A DNA stretch of 22,515 bases from a virus. Under the pieces are notes generated by a model that was given only the letters and a program-made list of their open reading frames with translations, searched no databases and was not told where the DNA came from. The translations under genes and the position numbers were made by a program. Positions 8,781-16,068 of the stretch are shown here, one piece after another; position 1 is the first letter of the stretch; every line of letters starts with the position of its first letter. The stretch is from the IMG/VR virus record IMGVR_UViG_3300037170_000371, positions 1 through 22,515 of that record; one strand, written 5' to 3'.

Positions 8781-9436
8781 CGTTCGGCGCTCCGGATGAG
8801 ATTGAGCAGGGCGAAGGACCGTTCTGGACCTGATCTCTCAGCCGTTCTTCGTACCTTCTCTTCCAGGACTTGGCGAATCTCCCGAAACTCCAAGGTGTCG
8901 GTCCATAAATCCCGCACGGCGCGGTCAGAGTAGCGCGGGTGCGCCGTTAGATGGCCCACGTCGAGCAAGATGTCCGTCAATTCGCCGATCATGGTCGGTT
9001 TGCTCCATCCCTCGAAGTTGTGAAAATCGAGGATGAAGGTCCAGATTGACTGGACGTGCGTACTGCCGGTCTGCAAGCGTTCGTCTACCGTCAACAGCGC
9101 GCTCAGACAGAGATACCGGTACAATCCAGAACCTTCGAGAAAATATGTGCGCGAAATTCTGGGTCCCAAATCGGAGACTTCCGGCAATTGCGGAGCGCTG
9201 CAAATCTGTTCCAGGAACCATTCGTGAACGTGCACGGGCAGGCTGTCGAGGTCCGCGACTGTCAGGCTCAGGTAGGCTTTCAACAGATCTGCTCGGCTGA
9301 CCGTCCCTTGAGGGGCAGTCTCCTGTTGTTCCATGGCCGCATCAAGGGAATGGCGCGCCCACTCCGGATCTGTATCCGCACGCGGGGCGTCTAACTGCTC
9401 GATGTACTTAGAGGTAACGAAAGTTAAGAGATCCAT
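8777..9436 (-). CDS. Cargo protein B: helical hypothetical protein
   Basis: This 219-residue protein is not recognised. It starts at ATG 9434-9436, one base after the stop of the upstream gene, with GGAG about 5 bases before the ATG. A longer frame starting at 9523 was rejected because its extra residues are an Arg-rich shadow of the upstream gene. The sequence is mostly amphipathic helix with a charged C-terminus (LEFREIRQVLEEKVRRTAER). No signal peptide, membrane segment or catalytic motif is evident. Its tight coupling to both neighbours implies they are made together and may form a complex. Confidence 0.7.
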   Translation of the reverse strand: MDLLTFVTSKYIEQLDAPRADTDPEWARHSLDAAMEQQETAPQGTVSRADLLKAYLSLTVADLDSLPVHVHEWFLEQICSAPQLPEVSDLGPRISRTYFLEGSGLYRYLCLSALLTVDERLQTGSTHVQSIWTFILDFHNFEGWSKPTMIGELTDILLDVGHLTAHPRYSDRAVRDLWTDTLEFREIRQVLEEKVRRTAERSGPERSFALLNLIRSAER

Positions 9437-9437
9437 G

Positions 9438-10223
9438 CTACTCCAGAATGTGCGCAATCTTCCGGCCGCCACCCGCCGACGTCGTGGCATGGCATGTTCG
9501 GAGTAAGCTGGCCAGCGCCGCATTCGTCAAGCGGCGGGTACCGGACGCGTGCAGATGAGGCCCAATTAGGTCCAGAAAATGAGTCTTCCATTGCGACTCC
9601 TGGAACTGTTCGCCAACCACGGCTACCCATTCACAGCCCCGAATCCGCGAAGAGAACGTGGGCCGCTGGCTCGGTCCCTGCGACTGCATTCCCGCCCAGT
9701 CCGAAACTACGAACCAGTGATCCTGAGACAGACTGACATAATTCTTGTTGTACTGGTCGGGACGAAAGTATGTGACGTCTATCTGGAAGCTGCGACGAAA
9801 GGCGTTCCGCAGGAGACGATTCGCTCTGTCCGCGTGAATCGTCGTCGTCAGCAATCGATATAGATAAGTGCTGTAGGTAATCCAGTCCTGATAGAGATCG
9901 ATGCCCCTGGGGTCTATAGCGTCAAAAGCCCTCAACAAGGGCGCATCGTCGATCCAGCCGAGTACGCCGATGCGCCCGTACATCATTGTGGAATATGGGT
10001 TCGCCAGCGGCGTCACATATACGCCATCGCCCCAGGTGAAGCCCGGCGAACTGGATATCACAAGTTGCTTACTATTCAGGAAACCGGACAAAAACGCTGG
10101 GTTGAAATACTTAACGACCCAGATTCGCTTGGCTTCGCTGAACTGCGCATCGAAGCGAACCGTGGACTGATCGATCCACGAACGGATCTCCTTCTCCAGC
10201 TTGTCGAGAGTTCGCCCGTTCAT
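9438..10223 (-). CDS. Cargo protein C: putative ADP-ribosyltransferase (PARP-like) fold protein
   Basis: This is a 261-residue protein with ATG at 10223 and no clear Shine-Dalgarno. Residues ~35-85 resemble the core of PARP-type ADP-ribosyltransferases. A strand (IWVVKYFN) sits where the HGT motif normally is. It is followed by GFTWGDGVYVTPLANPYS and then MYGR, close to the family pattern G-x-G-[IV]-Y-x(n)-S-x(n)-Y. A later strand DHWFVVSDW (168-176) could match the final (E)YVVYD strand. If so, the usual His is replaced by K38/Y39 and the catalytic Glu by Q/D, so it may be a divergent or inactive enzyme, or a NAD/ADP-ribose binder. A basic, Cys-containing C-terminal region follows. The assignment rests on motif reading alone. 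It is the middle gene of the cargo operon. Confidence 0.72.
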   Translation of the reverse strand: MNGRTLDKLEKEIRSWIDQSTVRFDAQFSEAKRIWVVKYFNPAFLSGFLNSKQLVISSSPGFTWGDGVYVTPLANPYSTMMYGRIGVLGWIDDAPLLRAFDAIDPRGIDLYQDWITYSTYLYRLLTTTIHADRANRLLRNAFRRSFQIDVTYFRPDQYNKNYVSLSQDHWFVVSDWAGMQSQGPSQRPTFSSRIRGCEWVAVVGEQFQESQWKTHFLDLIGPHLHASGTRRLTNAALASLLRTCHATTSAGGGRKIAHILE

Positions 10224-10230
10224 CTGTCGA

Positions 10231-10536
10231 CTAGCGCCTTTGACCTAGGTCGCCCCAAACGTCTGACTGACTCGAATAGGGTTTGGTTGGGCGAAAAGGA
10301 GTCGGCTGCATGGGCGTGTGGCTCGGAGGGGAAAACGACCTGTTCAAGCACCAACTGTCTATTTCGACCACTTCAACCTGACCCGGCGGCAAGTATACGG
10401 AAACAGAATTTGCCGTCATCAAATTCTGAACCCGCGAAAAGGGATCAGCCACCTCGAACACCGATCCAGCTGGTATCGTCACGGAGATCGGCCCGGCGGT
10501 CGGGTTCGACAACTTCATCCGTACGTGGTATGCCAT
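10231..10536 (-). CDS. Cargo protein D: small beta-sandwich domain protein
   Basis: This 101-residue protein starts at ATG 10534-10536 inside the TGA of the preceding gene (TGATG, one-base overlap), with GGAGG 6 bases upstream, which is strong evidence of translational coupling. Alternating strands (ISVTIPAGSVFEV, then QNLM, SVSVYLPPGQVEVVEIDSW, CLN) suggest a compact immunoglobulin-like or other beta-sandwich. A proline-rich tail follows with TPF and SDVW. From memory, a similar pattern (QNL, then PPG, then a conserved CLN and TPF) occurs as a C-terminal domain in multidomain bacterial signalling or conflict proteins. This could not be verified here. A recognition or adaptor role is a guess. 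Confidence 0.75.
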   Translation of the reverse strand: MAYHVRMKLSNPTAGPISVTIPAGSVFEVADPFSRVQNLMTANSVSVYLPPGQVEVVEIDSWCLNRSFSPPSHTPMQPTPFRPTKPYSSQSDVWGDLGQRR

Positions 10537-11246
10537 CAGAATCCCTCCAAGGATTCGATGCGGACCTCTCCCGCCCTCAATCGTGAGAGAAGATCATTGG
10601 GATCGGCGGCATGCTGGATCTCAAAGCCAAGGTACTCTGGCTTTAGCAGCGTGATCTCCCCGGACTCAGCAGAGTGCTCTGCGCTGCGCTCCAAAGAGCT
10701 CGATAACAGGAAGTTGGCTCCCCCGATTCCGATATACTCTTCCCCAAGGTAAGGCGCATAGTGCTGCCTTGCCAGGGATCGGAGTTCGTCGCGGCTGGAA
10801 TACCGTACGGATGTTCCCCTGCCGCTTTCCTCGATCTGCTGGGGTGGCTCCTCCTTCGGATCTTCAATCGCGGCGATGCGTTCATGAAGCTGGTGAATAC
10901 GACGCGCGGCCTCAAAGAGGTGCGTCGGCGGGTGGAACTGCAGACCCTCTGCAAATCGCCCCCAGAAAGACGCGGGGATTTCTTCGCGATAGAAGCCTTC
11001 AAAAATCCCAGAAAGCTGAGTTCTGGCGACCTCCGCCTGTGCCTCCAGCGTTCTCAGATCGGAGTCGATGAATCTCGAAACCGCGCTGCGGTACTGATCC
11101 AAGGTCTCCTGCTGTATCTTGCCATCCCAGGTAAGCCTCCCTGGTGCCATGTTGAGGCCGAGTTCTCGATGCCACGCAACGATCACCCTCGCAAAGGCCT
11201 CTGCCTCTCGAAGGAAGTATGCTCTTTCACGGTCTGGAATTGGCAT
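10536..11246 (-). CDS. Cargo protein E: hypothetical protein, first gene of the cargo operon
   Basis: This 236-residue protein is not recognised. ATG at 11246 has a good AGGAG about 7 bases upstream. Residues 1-130 are predicted helical and amphipathic (EAEAFARVIVAWHRELG, then LFEAARRIHQLHERIAAIED). A low-complexity acidic/proline linker (~130-145) leads to a second domain with GEEYIGIGGANFLLSS and EITLLKPEYLGFEI. No membrane segment is seen. As the first gene of the five-gene cassette it should be expressed from the tail operon or from an unseen promoter in 11247-11467. No function can be assigned. Confidence 0.72.
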   Translation of the reverse strand: MPIPDRERAYFLREAEAFARVIVAWHRELGLNMAPGRLTWDGKIQQETLDQYRSAVSRFIDSDLRTLEAQAEVARTQLSGIFEGFYREEIPASFWGRFAEGLQFHPPTHLFEAARRIHQLHERIAAIEDPKEEPPQQIEESGRGTSVRYSSRDELRSLARQHYAPYLGEEYIGIGGANFLLSSSLERSAEHSAESGEITLLKPEYLGFEIQHAADPNDLLSRLRAGEVRIESLEGF

Positions 11247-11324
11247 TCTCGTGCTCCTGATCCTGTTGCGACTGCCAATTTATTTTAATCGATCTCATCG
11301 GGCACTCGGATGGAGGTGCGCCGC

Positions 11325-11465
11325 CTACCCCACCACCAGCCCCGGCTGCTGCACCATGGCGCTGTTCGAGAGCCCTCCGTTGCTCGCGCTCGGCGCGCTC
11401 GATCCGCGTTTCGGAAGTCGGCCATTAAGGTAAACGCTTAGGCCGCGCGGTACTGAATCGTCTGC
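11325..11465 (-). pseudogene. Orphan reading frame between distal tail gene and cargo operon
   Basis: The gap 11247-11467 holds a minus-strand open frame without a usable start. It encodes GLSVYLNGRLPKRGSSAPSA, continues to QQPGLVVG, and ends with TAG at 11325-11327. Its second half has strongly GC-rich third positions like the neighbouring phage genes, and the sequence looks protein-like. It is in the -1 frame relative to the distal tail gene. It is probably the 3' end of a decayed phage gene displaced by the cargo. The rest of the gap (11247-11324) is partly AT-rich around 11278-11290 and contains only the ribosome binding site of the first cargo gene. Confidence 0.4.
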
Positions 11466-11467
11466 TT

Positions 11468-11890
11468 CTACGCCACCTCTACCAACTCCAGCCCCTGCAC
11501 GTTCGTCCGCGCGAGATCCGTGGCCTGCGCCCAGTTGCCCCGGAACGCTACCGTGACGCGCCCCTGCGTGTTGCTGCCCGTGGGATCGTAGTTACTGCCA
11601 ATCTGCTGCCCGGACGCCACGTCGAAGGGATTGTAAAAGACGAAGGGCGTCAGCCCGCCGTTTTGAGAGACCCAGAAGGTGTACAGCGCCGAGAGCAGCG
11701 ATGAACTCAGTCGTTTGCTGAGATGGAATGTCCGCCGCGAAGTCTGCGCAAGTTGCGACCGCTGAATCGTGCCGTCGTGAAACTGGTTCTGGAGTTGAGC
11801 GTATTCCCGCAGTTCTGTGAACGCGGTGCAGAGCGATGCTGGCATCACCCCGTTTGGCGTGGACCCGATGAGATTGCCCGGCATGATCAC
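11468..11890 (-). CDS. Distal tail / minor tail protein (gpM- or DUF2460-like)
   Basis: This 140-residue protein follows the tape measure gene, the usual position of the distal tail protein that joins the tube to the tip hub. Its pattern is that of small beta-rich minor tail proteins: RTFHLSKRLSSSLLSALYTF, then GGLTPFVFYNPFD, GRVTVAFRGNW and LELVEVA at the end. The start is GTG at 11888-11890, overlapping the tape-measure TGA (GTGA). An ATG two codons later (11884) is an alternative. The same fold appears to recur at the N-terminus of the hub protein, and a homologous 3' end persists at 8220-8285. Family assignment is by pattern and position. Confidence 0.72.
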   Translation of the reverse strand: MIMPGNLIGSTPNGVMPASLCTAFTELREYAQLQNQFHDGTIQRSQLAQTSRRTFHLSKRLSSSLLSALYTFWVSQNGGLTPFVFYNPFDVASGQQIGSNYDPTGSNTQGRVTVAFRGNWAQATDLARTNVQGLELVEVA

Positions 11891-14800
11891 GACACCGTCA
11901 ATCCGGGCACCTGCATGTTGGCCGACTGCTGCGTGCGCCCGTAACTCGAATACTGCGCGGCCATCGCCTGGTCGGTCACGAACTGCGGCGTCACGAACTG
12001 GCCGGTCATGAAGTTCGCGGCGTCACTACCGCTGACGTTCATCGAAAGGTACGTCGCGCCGGTGCCGCCCGACGTGTTCGGGCCTCCGGGCGTCGGGTAG
12101 GTTCCCGATGCGATCCCGCCGAGCGTCGGGATGTTCGAGGCGTAGGTGTGAGCCTGTCCGTCCTGGTAGCTGGCCTGCTGATAGAGGTTGCCTCCCTGCT
12201 CCACCAGACTCCCGGCGTAGGGCGTCGTGGCCGACAGCGGCATCTTCTGGCCCGTGGCTTCTGAGTACAGCATCACCAGTTGGCGAACACTCGGCGACCG
12301 CACGGCCACCGCGATATCGCCGCCGAATTGCGACTGCGCAATCTGCACCACCTGCTTGATCGTGCCGCTGTTCTGTGGAATGTCCACGCCGTAAATGCTC
12401 TTGATATCGTCGTGGGCCTTCCTCGGCGGCGACTCTATGCCCAGAAGTTTTTCAGTCATCCCGGCGGTGAACCCCGCAGCCGCTCCAATCGCGGCACCCC
12501 ACGGCCCGCCGATCTGCTCGCCGATCAAGGCGCCTCCGGCTGTATCTTCAAGCGAGCCGGTCCACGTGCCGCGTTGCGATCCGAAAAGGCCGCTGGTCGC
12601 GAGCATCATCCCGGCGGCACCGGCTGCGGGAGACTTCGCAACGCCCTGCACGCCGCCCCAGAAGTTGCTGTCGGAAGCGTTCCACGCGTCCTGGTTCCAG
12701 ACCGTGCCCTTCAGGTTAGAGAGCGCCTTCGTGACGCCACCCTTGCCGAAGAGGCTGTAAAGACCTGACGTGCCGCCCTTGGAGTTCGAACCCAGAATCG
12801 TTGCGAGCGGGTTCATGCCGCCACTGGCATGCGTGCCCATCGGAAGGCTCATCATGTCGCCAACACTCGGGGTTGAAGCCGGAGCCGACCCGCCTGTGAC
12901 GATTGACGGAAGCGAGACTTCGCTATGACCGGACAGGACCGGGACGCTCACTCCAGTGGACCCGGATACGGACGCCGGTGCCGAGATCGACGGAACGGAG
13001 ACTCCGGGTAGTCCGGCGGTTCCACCGGCTACTGACGGAGCCGCGATCCCCATACCTGCGGCGAGGATCGCTGTCAAACTGGCCATCACCGCGCTGTTCT
13101 GCATGGTCGCCGCCGTGTTCATGTCCGTGGAAACGCGCACCGGGTCCTTAGAGTCCTTCGATGCCCCGCGCAGCAAGCCGTTGATGCCACTCTTTCCGTC
13201 CGCCCCGTAGATGATCGGATGCAGCACATTCGCCGCCGCGCCGCTCAGCGTCTCAGTTATGGGCTTCAGCACCGCGGAGTGGATCGTGTTCAGCAGATCT
13301 TTGCCGAATTGCGCAGGCTTCGTGAACAGAACGTCGATCAGCCTTTCAGCCTGTTTCTGCAAGCCGTCGAATTGGGCCTGTAGCTCCTGCTCGCGCTTCT
13401 GCTGCATCTGCGCCTGCTTTTCTTCGAACTGATCCTGTGCCTGAGCCAGCGCAGTGTACAGATCCTTCTGCGCCTGCGCCGCCATTACTGTCCGCTTCGC
13501 CGCGTTCTCTTCTTTGGAAATCCGCGCCGCCTCGATCTCGGCTAACTGGACCGCCAGATCGATTTTGGTCTCATACGCCTGCCGTGCTGCCGCCTCTTCC
13601 TTTCGAGCCAATTCCTGTTGTCGTTGCGCCTGAGACATCGCTGCCGGAGTATCCGTGCCGGAAGTCAGTTCGGCCATGCGCGTCGCTCCGGCGGCGCGGC
13701 GCTTCAGTTCTTCGCGTTGCGCATCAACGCCGATGTCTTCGATCCGTTCCTGCGCCGCGAAGCCCTCTTCCCACTCCTTCATCTGCTCTTTCGAAGGCAT
13801 CATGAGCGCGATCATCTTTTGCCGCTGTTCGGCATCGTGCTTCGCGGCGTACTTCTCAAACTCCTCATCGTTCTTCTTGTACAGGACATCCGCCTGCTGG
13901 TCCGCCGACTTCCGAATCGCGGCCACTTGAGACTCCGAGGCCTTCACCTTCTCGGCCTGCTTCAAAAGCTGGTCGCGCTGATAGTAGATTTTCTCGATGG
14001 CGGTCAGCTCTGCTTCATCGCCCTTCTTCTCGAATTCGGTCGCCTGCCGCTGCCACTCGTTGAGCTCCTTCGCGGCTTCCGTGCGGGCCTTAATATTCGC
14101 GATGGTCTGGCGTTCCTCGCCAATCTGTTTCAGAACCGGTGCGTTTACCGATGGCATGACGCCGGTCTTCAGTTGGGACTCAAGGTCGGCCAGTTTCTTC
14201 TCCGCTGTCTCCAACTGCTTACCGTTCTCGGTTGCCGCCTTCGCCGCCGCCACCATTTGATCGTTGCGCGCAATGGCTGCTTGTTCGTCGGAGTGCGCCT
14301 TGCGGGACATCGACGCGCCATATCCCCAGCCTTCCGTTTCCCCCATCTCGATGTCGGTAGCCGTTGGTTTCCCGCCGAACAGCTTCTGCCCGAGGATCTT
14401 CCCAGGCAGCGTCATCATGTCCGAGGCAATGCCGAGCCATTTGAACGTGACCGAGACCGTAGCAGCGAGTGGCTCCTTGATGCTGCGGGTGAACCGTTCC
14501 CAAGCCATCTCCACTTCGGTCACTTCGCGCTGGTATTCCGTGAAGCGCTTTACGTCGCCCTCGCTCGGGCCGTATCCCTTTTGGCGGGCGATATCGAGAT
14601 TTTCGGTAAGTTCCGCGATGACCGGGACCGCCTCCACGCCCGCGCGTTTGAAAAGCGCAAGTGCGGCCGCGTCGCGCTCAAAACCAGCGGGCAGCCGATT
14701 CAGGCCCTCCGCGATCTCTTCCAGTACCTGCGCCGTCGGCTTGAGCGCGCCCGTGTGCGCGTCCACCATGGTGACGCCGATCCGCTGCAAGGTAGTGCGG

Positions 14801-15495
14801 GCTTTCTCGCCTTCCTTCGACGTATCGTCGGCTGCCTCTGACAGCCCGCGCATCATCCGCTCGAAGATCGTGGTGTCCTGGCCCGCTGCGCGCGCCGCAA
14901 AGCCAAACTGCCCGACCTCCTTCGCGGTCAGGCCCGTCCGCAGTTCCACATCCCTGATTCGCACTCCGTATTCGCCGAGGCTCTTGGCTGCCTCGAACCC
15001 GGCAAGAGCGATGCCTGTGAGGACGGTGACGCCGGCCGCAATCGCTCCGCCGAATGGTCCCATGGCGGTCAACAGGCTGGTAACCGCGCTTTTCGCGCTC
15101 GCGAGCGGGCTTTCGATGAACTGCTTGATCTTCTCGCCGAACCCCTCGAACTTCGCCTCGGAGTCGATCTTCTTCTGCTCGGTGACCATCCTTTCGTAGG
15201 ATTTGGTGATCGCGTCGATGGCCTGGGGCTCGCGGCTGTACCGCTGGAGAAGCTGGTCACGCTGACTGATCAGCTTGTCCACACCGCTCTTGCCGTAGGT
15301 CTCGGCCTGCTTTTCGAGAGAGGCGACAAGGCGCTGGACGCTGGTCCGCGTCTGATCCGAAATGCGGATCACCTTGCCGTGGGACGACTCGGATTTTTTC
15401 TCGAAACTGTCGAGCGCGGTGTTGGCGCGTCCGACTGATTCGAGTACCGGCGTGTCTTCGGCTTCGAGGATTACGCGCTCTGCCTGGTCTGCCAT
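11887..15495 (-). CDS. Tail tape measure protein
   Basis: At 1202 residues this is the tail length ruler and the scaffold around which the tail tube polymerises. Residues ~1-130 are charged helix. Residues ~130-400 form a tape-measure core with a glycine-rich hydrophobic stretch (~140-170) and LRTGLTAKEVGQFGFAARAA. A long Lys/Glu/Gln/Ala coiled coil spans ~410-720 (repeated EEKQAQMQQKREQELQ-like sequence). Further hydrophobic Gly/Ala segments occur near ~825-860 and ~985-1060, as expected for the part ejected into the host membrane. ATG at 15495 is one base after the upstream stop, with AAGG about 9 bases before it. At roughly 0.15 nm per residue the tail would be about 180 nm, matching a long flexible tail. 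Confidence 0.92.
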   Translation of the reverse strand: MADQAERVILEAEDTPVLESVGRANTALDSFEKKSESSHGKVIRISDQTRTSVQRLVASLEKQAETYGKSGVDKLISQRDQLLQRYSREPQAIDAITKSYERMVTEQKKIDSEAKFEGFGEKIKQFIESPLASAKSAVTSLLTAMGPFGGAIAAGVTVLTGIALAGFEAAKSLGEYGVRIRDVELRTGLTAKEVGQFGFAARAAGQDTTIFERMMRGLSEAADDTSKEGEKARTTLQRIGVTMVDAHTGALKPTAQVLEEIAEGLNRLPAGFERDAAALALFKRAGVEAVPVIAELTENLDIARQKGYGPSEGDVKRFTEYQREVTEVEMAWERFTRSIKEPLAATVSVTFKWLGIASDMMTLPGKILGQKLFGGKPTATDIEMGETEGWGYGASMSRKAHSDEQAAIARNDQMVAAAKAATENGKQLETAEKKLADLESQLKTGVMPSVNAPVLKQIGEERQTIANIKARTEAAKELNEWQRQATEFEKKGDEAELTAIEKIYYQRDQLLKQAEKVKASESQVAAIRKSADQQADVLYKKNDEEFEKYAAKHDAEQRQKMIALMMPSKEQMKEWEEGFAAQERIEDIGVDAQREELKRRAAGATRMAELTSGTDTPAAMSQAQRQQELARKEEAAARQAYETKIDLAVQLAEIEAARISKEENAAKRTVMAAQAQKDLYTALAQAQDQFEEKQAQMQQKREQELQAQFDGLQKQAERLIDVLFTKPAQFGKDLLNTIHSAVLKPITETLSGAAANVLHPIIYGADGKSGINGLLRGASKDSKDPVRVSTDMNTAATMQNSAVMASLTAILAAGMGIAAPSVAGGTAGLPGVSVPSISAPASVSGSTGVSVPVLSGHSEVSLPSIVTGGSAPASTPSVGDMMSLPMGTHASGGMNPLATILGSNSKGGTSGLYSLFGKGGVTKALSNLKGTVWNQDAWNASDSNFWGGVQGVAKSPAAGAAGMMLATSGLFGSQRGTWTGSLEDTAGGALIGEQIGGPWGAAIGAAAGFTAGMTEKLLGIESPPRKAHDDIKSIYGVDIPQNSGTIKQVVQIAQSQFGGDIAVAVRSPSVRQLVMLYSEATGQKMPLSATTPYAGSLVEQGGNLYQQASYQDGQAHTYASNIPTLGGIASGTYPTPGGPNTSGGTGATYLSMNVSGSDAANFMTGQFVTPQFVTDQAMAAQYSSYGRTQQSANMQVPGLTVS

Positions 15496-15496
15496 T

Positions 15497-15955
15497 TCAC
15501 GCTGCCTTGAGCATCACGATGGGACGAGCCTGGAACGCCGCGAGGACGGCCTCGCGGTCACGCGGCGATACGCCCCACTGGCGCTCGCGGCGATTGTTGT
15601 AGAAGGCAATTTGCGAAGCCGTCTGGCTCCGGCCCGGAAGGGCCTCGTCGAGGAACCCGATTGCCGCGCGGTTCTCGTTCGCGGTCAGGACCTTGAGGCA
15701 CCGCAGGGTGTGACCGCTCCAGGTCCAGTCGCGGACGGGTCGGAGACCACGCGTCGCCTTATAGTCCGGGTAGCCGCGACGACCGGCAAGCCCGGGCTTC
15801 AGCGGTGCGGCCGCCTGATCGTAGATGTTCTGCCCGCTCTGGATGCGCGCCCGGATCGAATCCGCCAGCACCTGAGCGAAGCCCTGCATCTCGGTCGCAG
15901 TGTACGGCGAATACACGAAGCGAGCGTGCTTGATGGTAGTTTGGAATCTGGCCAT
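15497..15955 (-). CDS. Putative tail completion / virion morphogenesis protein (gpG-like)
   Basis: This is a 152-residue protein (MARFQTTIKHARFVYSPY start). ATG at 15955 is preferred over a start 11 codons upstream because the extra residues are unlike a phage N-terminus. Features are a helix FAQVLADSIRARIQSG, a basic Arg/Gly segment, a strand ENRAAIGFLDEA, and a C-terminal RQWGVSPRDREAVLAAF. The last pattern (aromatic/WG followed by S-x-x-D and a helix) recalls Mu gpG-type virion morphogenesis proteins. The match is weak. It abuts the tape measure gene and is separated from the rest of the tail operon by the plus-strand AIPR gene, so it may need its own promoter or read-through across that gene. 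Confidence 0.65.
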   Translation of the reverse strand: MARFQTTIKHARFVYSPYTATEMQGFAQVLADSIRARIQSGQNIYDQAAAPLKPGLAGRRGYPDYKATRGLRPVRDWTWSGHTLRCLKVLTANENRAAIGFLDEALPGRSQTASQIAFYNNRRERQWGVSPRDREAVLAAFQARPIVMLKAA

Positions 15956-16068
15956 GGTTACGCTCTGCGACCGGCAGATCTGGAACACAACGTGGCGGTA
16001 TACTCATCTGCCATGTTTAAGGCAGCCAAAGGAAATCTGGGCTAACGAAAGCCTGGTCACGTTCACCT
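15956..16068. promoter_or_regulatory. Divergent intergenic region with a possible plus-strand -10 box
   Basis: This is the only sizeable head-to-head gap in the window, lying between the start of the minus-strand gpG-like gene and the plus-strand AIPR gene. TATACT at 15999-16004 is a good -10 match for plus-strand transcription, 65 bases before the AIPR ATG, but no convincing -35 lies 16-18 bases upstream. A ten-codon ORF (MFKAAKGNLG, 16013-16045) sits in the presumed leader. No strong Shine-Dalgarno precedes the AIPR start. A minus-strand promoter was looked for and not found. Confidence 0.3.

Noticed and set aside
8286-11246. Insertion sequence or transposon carrying the cargo operon.
   Set aside because: No transposase, no terminal inverted repeats and no target-site duplication were seen. 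The edges look like homologous exchange between phages.
13618-14841. Long plus-strand open frame (407 codons) inside the tape measure gene.
   Set aside because: It is Leu/Arg-rich antisense sequence of a coiled-coil gene, with no ribosome site and no recognisable domain.
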